From: Prolixibacter sp. SD074
GTDB taxonomy: Bacteria > Bacteroidota > Bacteroidia > Bacteroidales > Prolixibacteraceae
Assembly: GCF_009617895.1 (NCBI RefSeq)
Contig: NZ_BLAW01000001.1
Span: 1,789,001 to 1,853,000 of the forward strand
Direction of reading: 5' to 3'
Length of the DNA stretch: 64,000 nt
Made by a program: the position numbers and the translations under genes. Of the stretch, positions 17,991 through 27,368 are shown one piece after another. How positions within the stretch are numbered: position 1 is the first letter of the stretch; each line of letters starts with the position of its first letter. The notes below the pieces were generated by a model, which ran no database searches, was not told the origin of the DNA, and worked only from the letters and a program-made list of their open reading frames with translations.

Positions 17991-19526
17991 ATGAAACCAA
18001 GACTAAAACTGCTTACCGTCATTGCACTTTTCCTGGGTGGATGTTCCACCGGTTCAATGGTAACGAGCGGGTATGTCGACGACATTTATTACTCGCCTGG
18101 CGATACTCCGCCCCCCGTTGTGGCACATGCCGGTGTTTCACAACCAAAACAAACCACTCCTCAACGGGAACAGGTTGTTTCCAATATAAAGGAATCGTCC
18201 GGTGGAAAAACCGTTGACAACTACGTACTGAAGGATGGTAGTTCAAATTCGTATGGAAATATCGACGAGTACTACTATAACGATCAGCCCGATTATGCCG
18301 ATACCACCTATTACAATGATGATGATTCGGTTAAATATGTAATCAACAATTACTACGAACCCAGTGATAACATAAGCTACAGCTCACGGATCCGCCGTTT
18401 CCAGGATCCTTATTTCTATGATCCATACTGGGATAGTTACATGTGGGACCCGTATTACTACGGACCGTCATGGAGCATCAGCTGGGGCTTCGGATGGAGC
18501 AATCCATGGTATTATGGTGGTTGGGGTTATCCATACTCCTACTACAGCTGGGGTGGCTATTACAGTCCCTGGTATTACGGTGGTTGGGGTTACCCATACA
18601 ATTCCTACTATGGTGGCTGGGGTGGTTACCCATACTACGGTTGGGGCGGATATCCGGTTGTCGGAAATTCCGTAGATCGTTATCACGGGAAACGCAATTA
18701 TACCGGTCGCCGTGGAGGTTCCAATGCCATCAATTACGGTGGCAGTAGTATCAATCATGGTGAGGCTTTAGGCCGGTCGGTCCCGGTTGGTTCTTCCAGA
18801 TCATCTGCTTCGGGCGCTGTAAAAAATGCTTCTTCATCTACATCCTCCGAAAGAAGAACGATTGGTGGTGCCGGCGCTACCGGAACCCGTCTTCAGGGTA
18901 CACGCCCCGGAACTACATCCAACAAATCGGGTACGATTAACCGGGGAACACCGACAACAACGCGTACAGCTACATCAACCCGTCAATCCGGAACATATTC
19001 CGGCGCACCGGGAAGAAATAACCAGGTGCAGACCAGTCTCCGTCGGGGAACTTCTTCATCCGTTCGCTCAAGCTCAGGTACGGTCATGAGCCGTCCAAGA
19101 GTTCAAACTCAGCAAACTACCCGGAGCCGTTCTTCTGTGCAGACAACAACGACTACCAGAAGATATACGCCGAGTTACTCGAAACCGAGAATGAATACCC
19201 GGGCCACTTATAACAAGTCAACGACCAGACAATATACACGGCCCAGCAGTACGTCTACCAAATCGAGCTACAGTCGTTACAGTAAGCCGAGTAGTACCTC
19301 CGGAACCCGCAGTTCGGCAGTTCGTTCAAGCAGCAGTTCATACCGTCGTGGTTCGAGCAGTTCATCGAACTACCGTTCGGGCAGCTCGACGAGAAGTTAC
19401 CGTTCATCAGGTAATAGCTACCGTTCATCCGGAAGCTCTTCCAGTAGCGGAAGATCATACAGCGCACCTTCATCCGGTGGAGGAAGCCGTAGTAGCGGCG
19501 GAAGTTATTCCGGTAGAAGAAGGTAA
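17991..19526 (+). CDS. vitellogenin-II-like low-complexity lipoprotein
   Basis: This 511-residue lipoprotein has signal and lipobox LFLGGCS (Cys at about 17), so it should be anchored in the outer envelope. After an acidic Tyr/Asp-rich region (YYYNDQPDYADTTYYNDD) comes a Trp-Gly-Tyr-Pro repeat block at about residues 145-220, with units like YYGGWGYPY. A basic Ser/Thr/Arg-rich tail fills the last 250 residues. Similar Bacteroidetes proteins are loosely annotated vitellogenin II; the function is unknown. The start at 17991 is chosen because GGGAGG lies 11 bases upstream and the signal peptide begins there. The tail may be surface-exposed or bind polyanions (inference). It is followed after 56 bases by an outer-membrane protein gene, probably in one transcript. 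Confidence 0.82.
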   Translation: MKPRLKLLTVIALFLGGCSTGSMVTSGYVDDIYYSPGDTPPPVVAHAGVSQPKQTTPQREQVVSNIKESSGGKTVDNYVLKDGSSNSYGNIDEYYYNDQPDYADTTYYNDDDSVKYVINNYYEPSDNISYSSRIRRFQDPYFYDPYWDSYMWDPYYYGPSWSISWGFGWSNPWYYGGWGYPYSYYSWGGYYSPWYYGGWGYPYNSYYGGWGGYPYYGWGGYPVVGNSVDRYHGKRNYTGRRGGSNAINYGGSSINHGEALGRSVPVGSSRSSASGAVKNASSSTSSERRTIGGAGATGTRLQGTRPGTTSNKSGTINRGTPTTTRTATSTRQSGTYSGAPGRNNQVQTSLRRGTSSSVRSSSGTVMSRPRVQTQQTTRSRSSVQTTTTTRRYTPSYSKPRMNTRATYNKSTTRQYTRPSSTSTKSSYSRYSKPSSTSGTRSSAVRSSSSSYRRGSSSSSNYRSGSSTRSYRSSGNSYRSSGSSSSSGRSYSAPSSGGGSRSSGGSYSGRRR

Positions 19527-19582
19527 ATTGTTGTGACGAGTTCCAGCAAAAGAATAATGAAGAACTTAAATTCCTTTTGACA

Positions 19583-21127
19583 ATGAAAAGAATAATAATG
19601 ACCATCAGCACCCTGCTGGCGCTGACACTATATGCTTCAGCTCAGTATGTTGACCAGGCGCTTGTGCTCTCGCAACAGAGTTATGGAGTTACAGCCCGTT
19701 CGAAAGCAATGGGTAGCGCCTTTGGCGCGCTGGGAGGTGACTTTTCATCCCTCAGTATTAACCCGGCCGGAATAGCGGTTTATCGCGCTAACGAATTTTC
19801 ATTTACTCCCGATGTTTTTCATTACAACAGAACGGAGGCGACCAACCAGGGAATCACGGCTGATGACTCGAAATATAATTTTAACATCGCCAACATCGGA
19901 TATGTTGGGATCTATCATCCCGGCGATACCGAAAGCGGATTGGTATCTGTCAATTTTGGGCTCGGATTTAACCGGTTGCGCAACTTCCATCAGAATTCAC
20001 TGTCAGAGGCTATGAATTCGCCTTATTCGCGGATGGATGCTTTCGCCCAGAATACCAACGGTATTAACTACAACGACTTAGTGACAACCGACAGTTACGA
20101 TCCCTATTATAACGGTATTCCGTGGGAAAGTAAAATGGCCTGGGAAAACTACCTGATTGATGTAGCCAATCCCGGTGCAGGAGACAATCAGTACAATTCG
20201 ATTCTGTACCAGGGCGAAACCGTTAATCAGCATTATGCCATTCAACGAGAAGGCTACATTAATGAATATGTGTTTTCGCTGGGGGCCAATTTCAGTAACA
20301 AATTTTACATTGGAGCCACGGTTGGTATTGATGATTTGTATTATCGGGAACGTTCGACCTACGGTGAAGACGGCGGTTCCAACGGTTTCGGCAATTTCGA
20401 TTACTACAATTACCTAAGAACAACCGGCGTCGGGTTCAATTTAAAGTTCGGTATGATTTACCGCCCCATCCCTCAATTGCGATTGGGTGCAGCCATCCAT
20501 ACCCCAACGTTTTTCAACCTGAAGGAAAATTACCATTCCTGGATATCTTCCAATCTTGATGCCAATGTGGGCGCCGGAGCCGGAAGTCACCGGGAAGAAA
20601 CACCTTACGGCGATTACAAATACGATTTGGAAACGCCTCTCCGTGCTATTGGTAGCATTGCCTACCAGTTCGGAAAGAAAGGCTTGCTTTCGGTCGACTA
20701 TGAGTATGTTAATTACAACAACATCAAACTGCGCCACGGTAGCGATGGATATGATTTCTATTCAGAAAATCAGGATATCAACAATTACTACCAATCTATC
20801 GGGAATATCCGGGTAGGTGGTGAATATAGGGTAACGCCGGCGGTTAGTTTGCGCGGCGGTTATGAATACTACGGAAGCCCCTATAAATCAACTGTCGATG
20901 GTGTTTCGCAACCCAATTCAAATTACCAGCATGTGACTTATAATGGCGGCCTTGGTTTCCGGTTTGGCAACGCCAATCTCGACATCGCTTACGGCTTAAC
21001 TGATTTGACACGCTACAATTATCCGTTTAAGGTTTATGATGCCACAACAGGTGATCAGATTGTAAAACCCATTAAGTATCATACCCTGGTACACGATGTA
21101 ATGTTTACCATGGCATACCGTTTCTAA
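19583..21127 (+). CDS. outer-membrane transport-like beta-barrel protein
   Basis: The 514-residue protein starts at ATG 19583 with signal peptide MKRIIMTISTLLALTLYASA. It continues with the OmpP1/FadL-like opening QSYGVTARSKAMGSAFGALGGDFSSLSINPAGIAVYRANEFSF. Later strands alternate aromatic and polar residues, and the chain ends VHDVMFTMAYRF with a terminal Phe, as outer-membrane barrels do. Bacteroidetes relatives are annotated as hemin receptor or OMPP1/FadL/TodX. Transport of a hydrophobic ligand is plausible but not shown. It lies just downstream of the vitellogenin-like lipoprotein and ends at a strong terminator. Confidence 0.85.
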   Translation: MKRIIMTISTLLALTLYASAQYVDQALVLSQQSYGVTARSKAMGSAFGALGGDFSSLSINPAGIAVYRANEFSFTPDVFHYNRTEATNQGITADDSKYNFNIANIGYVGIYHPGDTESGLVSVNFGLGFNRLRNFHQNSLSEAMNSPYSRMDAFAQNTNGINYNDLVTTDSYDPYYNGIPWESKMAWENYLIDVANPGAGDNQYNSILYQGETVNQHYAIQREGYINEYVFSLGANFSNKFYIGATVGIDDLYYRERSTYGEDGGSNGFGNFDYYNYLRTTGVGFNLKFGMIYRPIPQLRLGAAIHTPTFFNLKENYHSWISSNLDANVGAGAGSHREETPYGDYKYDLETPLRAIGSIAYQFGKKGLLSVDYEYVNYNNIKLRHGSDGYDFYSENQDINNYYQSIGNIRVGGEYRVTPAVSLRGGYEYYGSPYKSTVDGVSQPNSNYQHVTYNGGLGFRFGNANLDIAYGLTDLTRYNYPFKVYDATTGDQIVKPIKYHTLVHDVMFTMAYRF

Positions 21128-21149
21128 AATAAATTACCAACGAAAAACG

Positions 21150-21174
21150 AAGGAGGCTCCGGCCTCCTTTTTTT
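21150..21174 (+). terminator. terminator after outer-membrane protein gene
   Basis: AAGGAGG-CTCCGG-CCTCCTT is a seven-pair stem followed by a T7 tract on the plus strand, 22 bases after the stop codon. Confidence 0.88.
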
Positions 21175-21341
21175 GTGCCCCAACACGGCCTTCCGGAATG
21201 CCGGATGACTACCTAAATGGCTGGGGACATTAAAAAGCACACCGGATGATTGTCTAAACGAGTTGACGGTATTAACCTGAACTTCGGGCGAATGCCCGGA
21301 GCCGCAGCTGGTATTGACCGGGGGTACCGGAAGATTCGCCA

Positions 21342-21381
21342 CAAAAAAAAATCCCCGCCTCACCTAGGAGAGACAGGGATT
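21342..21381 (-). terminator. terminator after cysN
   Basis: On the minus strand an imperfect hairpin pairs ATCCC with GGGAT and CTC with GAG, followed by a run of nine T. It starts about 35 bases after the cysN stop codon. Confidence 0.7.
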
Positions 21382-21415
21382 AGTTTGATTGTATGAGTAT
21401 CTATTACTACCAATC

Positions 21416-22687
21416 TCAGATTATCATTCCCGCGCCCACCGTGTTGTTGGTTGCTTCATCAATCAGGATAAGGCTTCCGGTATTCCGGTTACGTTTATAG
21501 GAGTCAAAGAAAAGCGGCCTGGTCGTTTTAATGCGGATGCGCGCGATATCATTCAATCCAACGGTTTTGTCATCCACAATCTCTTCCAGTGTATTGATAT
21601 TTACCTTGTGGTGCACTTCGGTTACCATACAGCGTGCTTCGTTTGATGTATGAAGTAAAGTGTACTTTTTGCGAAGTGCCATGGGCGTTTCGCTCAGCCA
21701 GCTTACCATTAATTCTATTTCCTGACCTTGCCGGGGTTGATTTTCAGCATCGGCAATCATGGAACCACGACTAATATCGATATCGTCTTCCAGCCTGATG
21801 ACAACACTTTGCGGGGGGAAAGCTTCCTGTTTTTCCTCGCCACCAAAGTCGATAGCAGCAATTTTCGATTTCATCCCGGAAGGGAAAACGGCCACTTCCT
21901 GGCCCACTTTAAAAACGCCGCCGGCTACACGTCCGGCATAACCGCGATAATCGTGGTATTCATCTGCCTGCGGGCGAATAACGTACTGCACCGGGAAGCG
22001 GGGGTCCGACAAATCCTCATCGTGTTCAATCGGGATATTTTCCAATAATCCGATGAAAGTGGGACCATCGTACCAGTCGGTGTTGGTTGATCTGTCTACA
22101 ACATTGTCACCCAATTTGGCACTGATGGGCAGATAATGAACATCTTTATTTCCGAGCCGATCGGCCACCTGAGTGAAATCGGCTTTTATTTCTTCGAAGC
22201 GTTCCCGGCTAAAATCAACCAGATCCATTTTGTTTACACAAACAATTACGTGCGGAATTTTCAGTAACGCAGCGATGTATGCATGACGGCGGGTTTGCTC
22301 AATAACGCCGTTCCGGGCATCGACCAGGATAACGGCTGCATTAGCTGTCGACGCGCCGGTAACCATATTCCGTGTATACTGCACGTGTCCGGGAGTATCG
22401 GCAATGATGAATTTCCGCTTCGGTGTTGCAAAGTAACGGTAAGCCACATCGATGGTAATTCCCTGCTCACGTTCGGCCCGCAAACCATCGGTCAACAGTG
22501 CAAGGTTAACTTCTTCGCCCCCCTTGCCAAAACTGGCCCGCTCAATGGCCTCCATTTGATCCTCAAAAATGGCTTTACTGTCGTATAATAGTCGTCCGAT
22601 AAGCGTACTTTTTCCGTCGTCCACGCTTCCGGCAGTGGTGAAACGTAAAAGCTCCATATCGAGATATCCGCTTTCTTTTCCAGACAT
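21416..22687 (-). CDS. cysN: sulfate adenylyltransferase, GTPase subunit
   Basis: CysN is the regulatory GTPase of ATP sulfurylase; with CysD it makes adenosine 5'-phosphosulfate from ATP and sulfate. The 423-residue protein has the translation-factor-type GTPase motifs: GSVDDGKST at residues 20-28, ADTPGHVQYTRNM, and NKMDLVDFS. EF-Tu-like beta-barrel domains follow. No APS kinase (CysC) domain is fused; the chain stops after the third domain. It lies 74 bases downstream of cysD in the same direction. Together with cysH nearby, this is an assimilatory sulfate reduction locus that leads to sulfite via APS. Confidence 0.95.
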   Translation of the reverse strand: MSGKESGYLDMELLRFTTAGSVDDGKSTLIGRLLYDSKAIFEDQMEAIERASFGKGGEEVNLALLTDGLRAEREQGITIDVAYRYFATPKRKFIIADTPGHVQYTRNMVTGASTANAAVILVDARNGVIEQTRRHAYIAALLKIPHVIVCVNKMDLVDFSRERFEEIKADFTQVADRLGNKDVHYLPISAKLGDNVVDRSTNTDWYDGPTFIGLLENIPIEHDEDLSDPRFPVQYVIRPQADEYHDYRGYAGRVAGGVFKVGQEVAVFPSGMKSKIAAIDFGGEEKQEAFPPQSVVIRLEDDIDISRGSMIADAENQPRQGQEIELMVSWLSETPMALRKKYTLLHTSNEARCMVTEVHHKVNINTLEEIVDDKTVGLNDIARIRIKTTRPLFFDSYKRNRNTGSLILIDEATNNTVGAGMII

Positions 22688-22761
22688 ATTTCAGTTTTAA
22701 TTAAAATGCAGAAACAGCAAGCGTTCCTGTCGGGTTATCTAATTGCGTTATGCAGGTTCTG

Positions 22762-23667
22762 TTAAAAGTATCCTCCCCGTTTACGGTCTTCCATGGCCGC
22801 CTCCGAGCGTTTGTCATCGGCACGGCCTCCCCTTTCGGTTACCCGGCTGATGGCTACTTCCTGGATAATGTCTTCCAGTGAATTTGCTGTTGACAGTGTT
22901 AAACCGGTACAGGTAATGTCACCGATAGTCCGGCAACGCACTTTCCGTTTTTCAACTTTTTCACCCGGTTTCAATTCCATAAAAGGTGCTTTCGCCAACC
23001 ATACGCCATCGCGTTGGAAAACTTCGCGCTCGTGCGTAAAATACAGGTTAGGCATTTCAATATTTTCGAGAAGAATGTATTGCCATACATCCATTTCAGT
23101 CCAGTTACTGATCGGGAAAACCCTGAAGTGCTCGCCTACATTCTTTTTCCCGTTGAACAGGTTCCAAAGCTCGGGGCGCTGATTTTTGGGATCCCACTGG
23201 CCAAATTCATCGCGGTGTGAAAAGAAACGTTCCTTGGCACGGGCCTTCTCCTCATCGCGGCGTCCGCCGCCCATTGCGCAATCAAATTTTTCATCCTCGA
23301 TGGCATCCAGCAGCGTAACCGTTTGCAGCATATTACGACTGGCATTCGGCCCTTTCTCTTCCACAGCCCGTCCGGAATTGATTGAATCCTGGACATACTT
23401 AACGATCAACCGTGTTCCGGACGATTCAGCCAACTCATCGCGAAATTTGATGGTTTCGTCGAAGTTATGCCCGGTATCGATATGCATCAGAGGAAACGGC
23501 ACCCTGGCCGGAAAAAAGGCCTTACGCGCCAGGTAAAACATGACGATGGAGTCTTTTCCACCCGAGAATAGCATAACGGGATTTTCGAATTGTGCAGCCA
23601 CTTCCCGTAGAATGAAGACTGATTCGGCTTCCAGTTCCCGTAAATGATTTATGGTATATTTTCCCAT
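22762..23667 (-). CDS. cysD: sulfate adenylyltransferase, small subunit
   Basis: CysD is the catalytic subunit of ATP sulfurylase. The 301-residue protein has the PP-loop SGGKDSIVM at about residues 35-43, LMHIDTGHNFDETIKFRDE, and GGRRDEEKARAKERFFS. The family C-terminus has RCRTIGDITCTGLTLSTA and TERGGRADDKRSEAAMEDRKRGGYF. It heads the cysDN operon on the minus strand and is divergent from cysH, with a 222-base shared control region that holds an inverted repeat and a candidate promoter. The start is ATG at 23667. Confidence 0.96.
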   Translation of the reverse strand: MGKYTINHLRELEAESVFILREVAAQFENPVMLFSGGKDSIVMFYLARKAFFPARVPFPLMHIDTGHNFDETIKFRDELAESSGTRLIVKYVQDSINSGRAVEEKGPNASRNMLQTVTLLDAIEDEKFDCAMGGGRRDEEKARAKERFFSHRDEFGQWDPKNQRPELWNLFNGKKNVGEHFRVFPISNWTEMDVWQYILLENIEMPNLYFTHEREVFQRDGVWLAKAPFMELKPGEKVEKRKVRCRTIGDITCTGLTLSTANSLEDIIQEVAISRVTERGGRADDKRSEAAMEDRKRGGYF

Positions 23668-23743
23668 AGACGTTTGATTTTCCTAAATCTGATCCGTTGT
23701 GCGGATATTACATAATTATTCTCTGTTTACAGACAAGTACCCG

Positions 23744-23788
23744 AACAGGGCACAAAAATATATATTCTACAAAAAAAACAGCCCTGTT
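23744..23788. promoter_or_regulatory. inverted repeat around cysDN promoter
   Basis: AACAGGGC (23744-23751) is repeated as GCCCTGTT (23781-23788). The pair encloses CAAAAATA (23753-23760), which on the minus strand is TATTTTTG and fits the TAnnTTTG -7 box for cysD. An operator or an RNA hairpin is possible. The regulator is unknown. Confidence 0.45.
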
Positions 23789-23846
23789 AAGCAAACAATT
23801 AATCAACTCAATCCGTATTCACTCTTTCGGATTTGAAAAATACCGT

Positions 23847-23854
23847 TATTTTTG
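23847..23854 (+). promoter_or_regulatory. -7 box of cysH promoter
   Basis: TATTTTTG fits TAnnTTTG and lies 35 bases before the cysH start codon. The -33 element is only approximate (TTTC, 18 bases upstream). Confidence 0.5.
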
Positions 23855-23889
23855 CATTCACGTATTGATAAATCCCAAACCTATCGGGT

Positions 23890-24591
23890 ATGAAAGAAAG
23901 AATTAATGACCTGAATGAAAAATTTCAGGAGGCAAGTGTTGGCGAAGTGCTTTCCTGGTTCTTAAAAGAATTTAAGGGAAAGATAGCTCTATCGAGCAGC
24001 CTTGGGGCAGAGGACCAAGTGCTTACCGAAATGGTTACCGGGATTGATAAAGGGGCGACTATTTTCACATTAGATACCGGCCGGCTTTTCCCGGAAACCT
24101 ATGACTTAATCCACCGTACCAATACCAGGTATGGCATTAAAATCAAAGTTTTCTTTCCGGAAGCTTCACGGGTAGAGGAAATGGTGAATGAGAAGGGAAT
24201 TAACCTTTTCTACGAAAGTATTGAGAACCGGAAGCAATGTTGCCATATCCGGAAAATCGAGCCTTTGAAACGGGCTTTTAAAGGATTGGATGTATGGATT
24301 TGTGGTTTACGCCGCGAGCAATCGGTTACGCGTCGGGACATGAAACTGGTGGAATGGGATGAAGCCAACGGGCTGATTAAACTCAATCCGCTTATCGACT
24401 GGACGGAAAAAGATGTATGGGATTACATTAACGAAAACAAGATTCCGTATAACCCGTTACATGATAAAGGTTTTCCGAGTATTGGCTGTCAGCCTTGTAC
24501 CCGGGCCATTATGGAAGGAGAAGATGTTCGTGCCGGGCGCTGGTGGTGGGAAAACCCCGACACCAAAGAATGTGGCCTTCACAAACGATAA
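23890..24591 (+). CDS. cysH: adenylyl-sulfate (APS) reductase, assimilatory
   Basis: The 233-residue enzyme reduces activated sulfate to sulfite using thioredoxin or glutaredoxin. It has the PP-loop-like SSSLGAEDQVLTEM, TLDTGRLFPETY, and the CGLRREQSVTR arginine motif. Two Cys pairs, QCCHIRK at about residue 117 and GCQPCTR at about 200, bind a [4Fe-4S] cluster. Their presence marks the APS-using form rather than the PAPS-using enterobacterial form. This agrees with the lack of an APS kinase gene or domain next to it. The C-terminal ECGLHKR carries the catalytic Cys. It is divergent from cysDN and ends at a strong bidirectional terminator. Confidence 0.93.
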   Translation: MKERINDLNEKFQEASVGEVLSWFLKEFKGKIALSSSLGAEDQVLTEMVTGIDKGATIFTLDTGRLFPETYDLIHRTNTRYGIKIKVFFPEASRVEEMVNEKGINLFYESIENRKQCCHIRKIEPLKRAFKGLDVWICGLRREQSVTRRDMKLVEWDEANGLIKLNPLIDWTEKDVWDYINENKIPYNPLHDKGFPSIGCQPCTRAIMEGEDVRAGRWWWENPDTKECGLHKR

Positions 24592-24640
24592 AATAGTTGA
24601 ATTGGGAATTGGGACCTGGTCCCGTAATTATGGAAAAAGG

Positions 24641-24671
24641 AAAAAGCGCCCGGTAACCGGGCGCTTTTTTT
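24641..24671. terminator. bidirectional terminator cysH/fabI
   Basis: AAAAAGCGCCCGG-TAA-CCGGGCGCTTTTTT is a near-perfect palindrome with A and T tracts on either side. It lies between the convergent cysH and fabI stops. Confidence 0.95.
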
Positions 24672-24696
24672 ATGTTCGCTATTTTCAGAAACGATA

Positions 24697-25548
24697 TTAA
24701 TCGTACTTGTGTTTGGGATCATCGCTAAGCTGAAATCCCTTGTTGTATTGCTCCATCGCCTGCAAGCTCATGCCCATTGCAGAGAAACCTCCGTCGTTGA
24801 ACAGGTTCTGCATGGTGACCTTTCGGGTCAAATCGGAGAACATCACAATACAGTATTCGGCACAATCATCAGCTGTCGCATTTCCCAGCGGAGACATCCG
24901 CTCGGAGAAGTCGAGCAACCGGTCGAAACCTTTTACGCCGCTTCCTGCGGTTGTGGGCGTGGGCGACTGTGATATGGTATTAACCCTCACATTTTTTTCA
25001 CGTCCGTAGATGTAACCAAAGCTACGGGCAATGGATTCGAGCAACGATTTGGCATCAGCCATGTCGTTGTAACCATAGAAGGTACGCTGTGCAGCCACAT
25101 AAGACAATGCGAGTACTGAGCCCCACTCGTTGATGGCGTCCAGTTTTTTGGCCGTCTGCATCACTTTGTGAAAAGAGAGTGCCGACACATCCAGTGTTTT
25201 GTCAAGGAAACCATAATCCAGGTCACTGTAATGTTTACCTTTACGGATATTGGGTGACATTCCGATGGAATGCAGAATAAAGTCAAGCTTTCCACCCAAA
25301 ACTTCCATCGACCGGACAATTAGTTTTTCCAGATCCTCAACATTTGTTGCATCAGCAGGAATTACTTCCGTGTTGCATTTTTCAGCCAACTTCGGCGTCT
25401 CTCCCATCCGGAGTGCAACCGGTACGTTGGTCAATGTAAAGGTAGCTCCTTCTTCGTATGCTTTTTCGGCAACCTTCCAGGCAATGGAATTGCTGTCCAA
25501 AGCGCCAAAAATAATACCCCGCTTACCCTTTAGTAAATTATAAGCCAT
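24697..25548 (-). CDS. fabI: enoyl-[acyl-carrier-protein] reductase (NADH)
   Basis: FabI performs the last reduction in fatty-acid elongation. The protein starts at MAYNLLKGKRGIIFGALDSNSIAWKVA, where the FabI-type nucleotide-binding motif has the Ile-Ala-W signature. It carries HSIGMSP, and the catalytic Tyr-x6-Lys as YNDMADAK near residue 160. SQSPTPTTAGSGVKGFDRLLDF is the substrate-loop region. I prefer the ATG at 25548 to the one at 25554. A TATTTTTG box on the minus strand at 25597-25590 is a possible -7 element. FabI is the target of triclosan-type inhibitors; no resistance substitution can be judged here. Confidence 0.95.
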   Translation of the reverse strand: MAYNLLKGKRGIIFGALDSNSIAWKVAEKAYEEGATFTLTNVPVALRMGETPKLAEKCNTEVIPADATNVEDLEKLIVRSMEVLGGKLDFILHSIGMSPNIRKGKHYSDLDYGFLDKTLDVSALSFHKVMQTAKKLDAINEWGSVLALSYVAAQRTFYGYNDMADAKSLLESIARSFGYIYGREKNVRVNTISQSPTPTTAGSGVKGFDRLLDFSERMSPLGNATADDCAEYCIVMFSDLTRKVTMQNLFNDGGFSAMGMSLQAMEQYNKGFQLSDDPKHKYD

Positions 25549-25694
25549 AATCATAGATATTTAAAACTTGATCTCTTTTCCAAAGGCGGCAAAAATATAA
25601 AAGTTATAATAAACCTTTTTCACCAGATTATTAAACAACACCTTTCCAACCCATAATACTTAAAATTGTTCACAGGGAAGCAAAAAAAGCTCCG

Positions 25695-27347
25695 TTACCG
25701 GAGCAGTTCCTGTGCATTCTGTAATGCCGCATCGGAGATATTTTCGCCACTCAACATCTTGGCCAACTCCTCCACACGCTCTTTCTCCGAAAGAAGCTTA
25801 AGATGGGTAACCGTCTCGTGTTCAGTGTCCTGTTTGTATACCCAGAAGTGGTAATCGCCCTTTGCTGCCACCTGCGGAAGATGGGTAATGTTGATGACTT
25901 GCATCCCGGCAGACATATCTTTTAGGATACTCCCCATCTTTCCGGCAATTTCACCGGAAATACCCGAATCAATTTCATCAAATATGATCGTTGGCAATGC
26001 CTTCGATTTTGAAATTAATGATTTCAGCGAAAGCATTAAACGAGACATTTCTCCTCCGGAGGCCACTTTGGAGATTTCGCATAATTCGGTGTTTTTATTG
26101 GCCGAAAACATAAAACTTACCTCATCGGTTCCACTGGAGGCAGGTGTTCCGTTAGAATTCAGGTCAACCCGGAACCGGGAATTGGGCATGCCCAGTTGCA
26201 ACAAAAGGCCGTTTACGCGTTCTTCAATAGCCGGCAGGACCTCTTTCCGTTGCTCCGATAACTGCTCAGCCAGTTTTTTCACTTCCGCTTCGGCAGCATC
26301 TCTTTGTTTTTCCAGTTTTTCAATTTCCAGGTCATACGAATCGATATCCGAAATTTTCGCATCGAGCGAATCCCGGATGGCAATCAGTTCAGCCACCGTT
26401 TCCACCCGGTGCTTTTGCTGTAACGTATATATCAGATCCAAACGGTCATTCAAAAACTCAATACGTCCCGGGTCGTACTCAACACTTTCGGCTGCCCGTT
26501 CGGCCTCGTCAGCAATATCTTTCAATTCGAGGTAAGTACTCTCCAGGCGCTGCCGTAAACTTTCCCCTTCCGGGAAGAAACCCTCCACCTTGCTTAACAG
26601 GCTTATGCCGTCCTTGCTACCGCGAACAACCGAAGGTCCGTCACCATTTAGGAGTTCGAAAAGTTGTGTCAGGTTTCCTTTAATTTCTTCGGTATGGTTG
26701 AGTGTTTCCAGCTCCTTTTCCATCTCTTCCTGCTCGCCATCGGCCAAAGAGGCGCTTTCGAGCTGCCCGAACTGGAACCGGAAGTAATCCAAATCAGCTT
26801 TTGATTGCCCGGCTTTTTCAAGGAGTACATTTAGAGACTGAACCGTTTTCCGGTAGATCCGGAATTTTTCCCGGTAGGTTTCCAGTAAATCGTTGTGACC
26901 GGCATACAAATCAACTACGGTAAGCTGAAAATGCTGATTATTAAGTTCGAGATTCTGGTGTTGCGAATGGATATCCACCAAACGCAGTCCCAAATCGCGC
27001 ATGGCTTTCAGGTTCACCGGCGTATCGTTAATAAAGGCCCTGGATTTTCCGGATGGGCTTATTTCCCGCCGAAAAATGGCTTGATCGTCATAATCGAGAT
27101 CATATTGTCCGAACAACTCTTTCAATCCATAAGCATTGACGTTAAAAACGCCTTCCACCACGCATTTCCTGTCAGTATCCTTCAATGCGGTCGTATCGGC
27201 ACGTTGCCCCAGGATTAGGGATAAGGCGCCCAAAAGAATCGACTTTCCAGCACCGGTTTCACCGGTAATAATGGTAAAACCAGGTTGGAATTCCACATCA
27301 AGTTCCCGAATTAACGCATAATTACGAATCTTTAGCCGTTTTAACAT
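25695..27347 (-). CDS. recN: DNA repair protein RecN
   Basis: RecN is an SMC-like ATPase acting in recombinational repair of double-strand breaks. The 550-residue chain has the Walker A GETGAGKSIL at about residues 29-38 and a long central coiled coil at about 150-370. The C-terminal ABC half has VASGGEMSRLMLSLKSL (signature) and TIIFDEIDSGISG (Walker B), followed by NITHLPQVAAKGDYHF. Its length is typical. It is the last gene of the bamD-rpoZ-coaBC-porD-recN run on the minus strand (21 bases after porD), a gene order frequent in Bacteroidetes. Confidence 0.96.
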   Translation of the reverse strand: MLKRLKIRNYALIRELDVEFQPGFTIITGETGAGKSILLGALSLILGQRADTTALKDTDRKCVVEGVFNVNAYGLKELFGQYDLDYDDQAIFRREISPSGKSRAFINDTPVNLKAMRDLGLRLVDIHSQHQNLELNNQHFQLTVVDLYAGHNDLLETYREKFRIYRKTVQSLNVLLEKAGQSKADLDYFRFQFGQLESASLADGEQEEMEKELETLNHTEEIKGNLTQLFELLNGDGPSVVRGSKDGISLLSKVEGFFPEGESLRQRLESTYLELKDIADEAERAAESVEYDPGRIEFLNDRLDLIYTLQQKHRVETVAELIAIRDSLDAKISDIDSYDLEIEKLEKQRDAAEAEVKKLAEQLSEQRKEVLPAIEERVNGLLLQLGMPNSRFRVDLNSNGTPASSGTDEVSFMFSANKNTELCEISKVASGGEMSRLMLSLKSLISKSKALPTIIFDEIDSGISGEIAGKMGSILKDMSAGMQVINITHLPQVAAKGDYHFWVYKQDTEHETVTHLKLLSEKERVEELAKMLSGENISDAALQNAQELLR

Positions 27348-27368
27348 AGTATTCTTTGTTAGTGGCGT

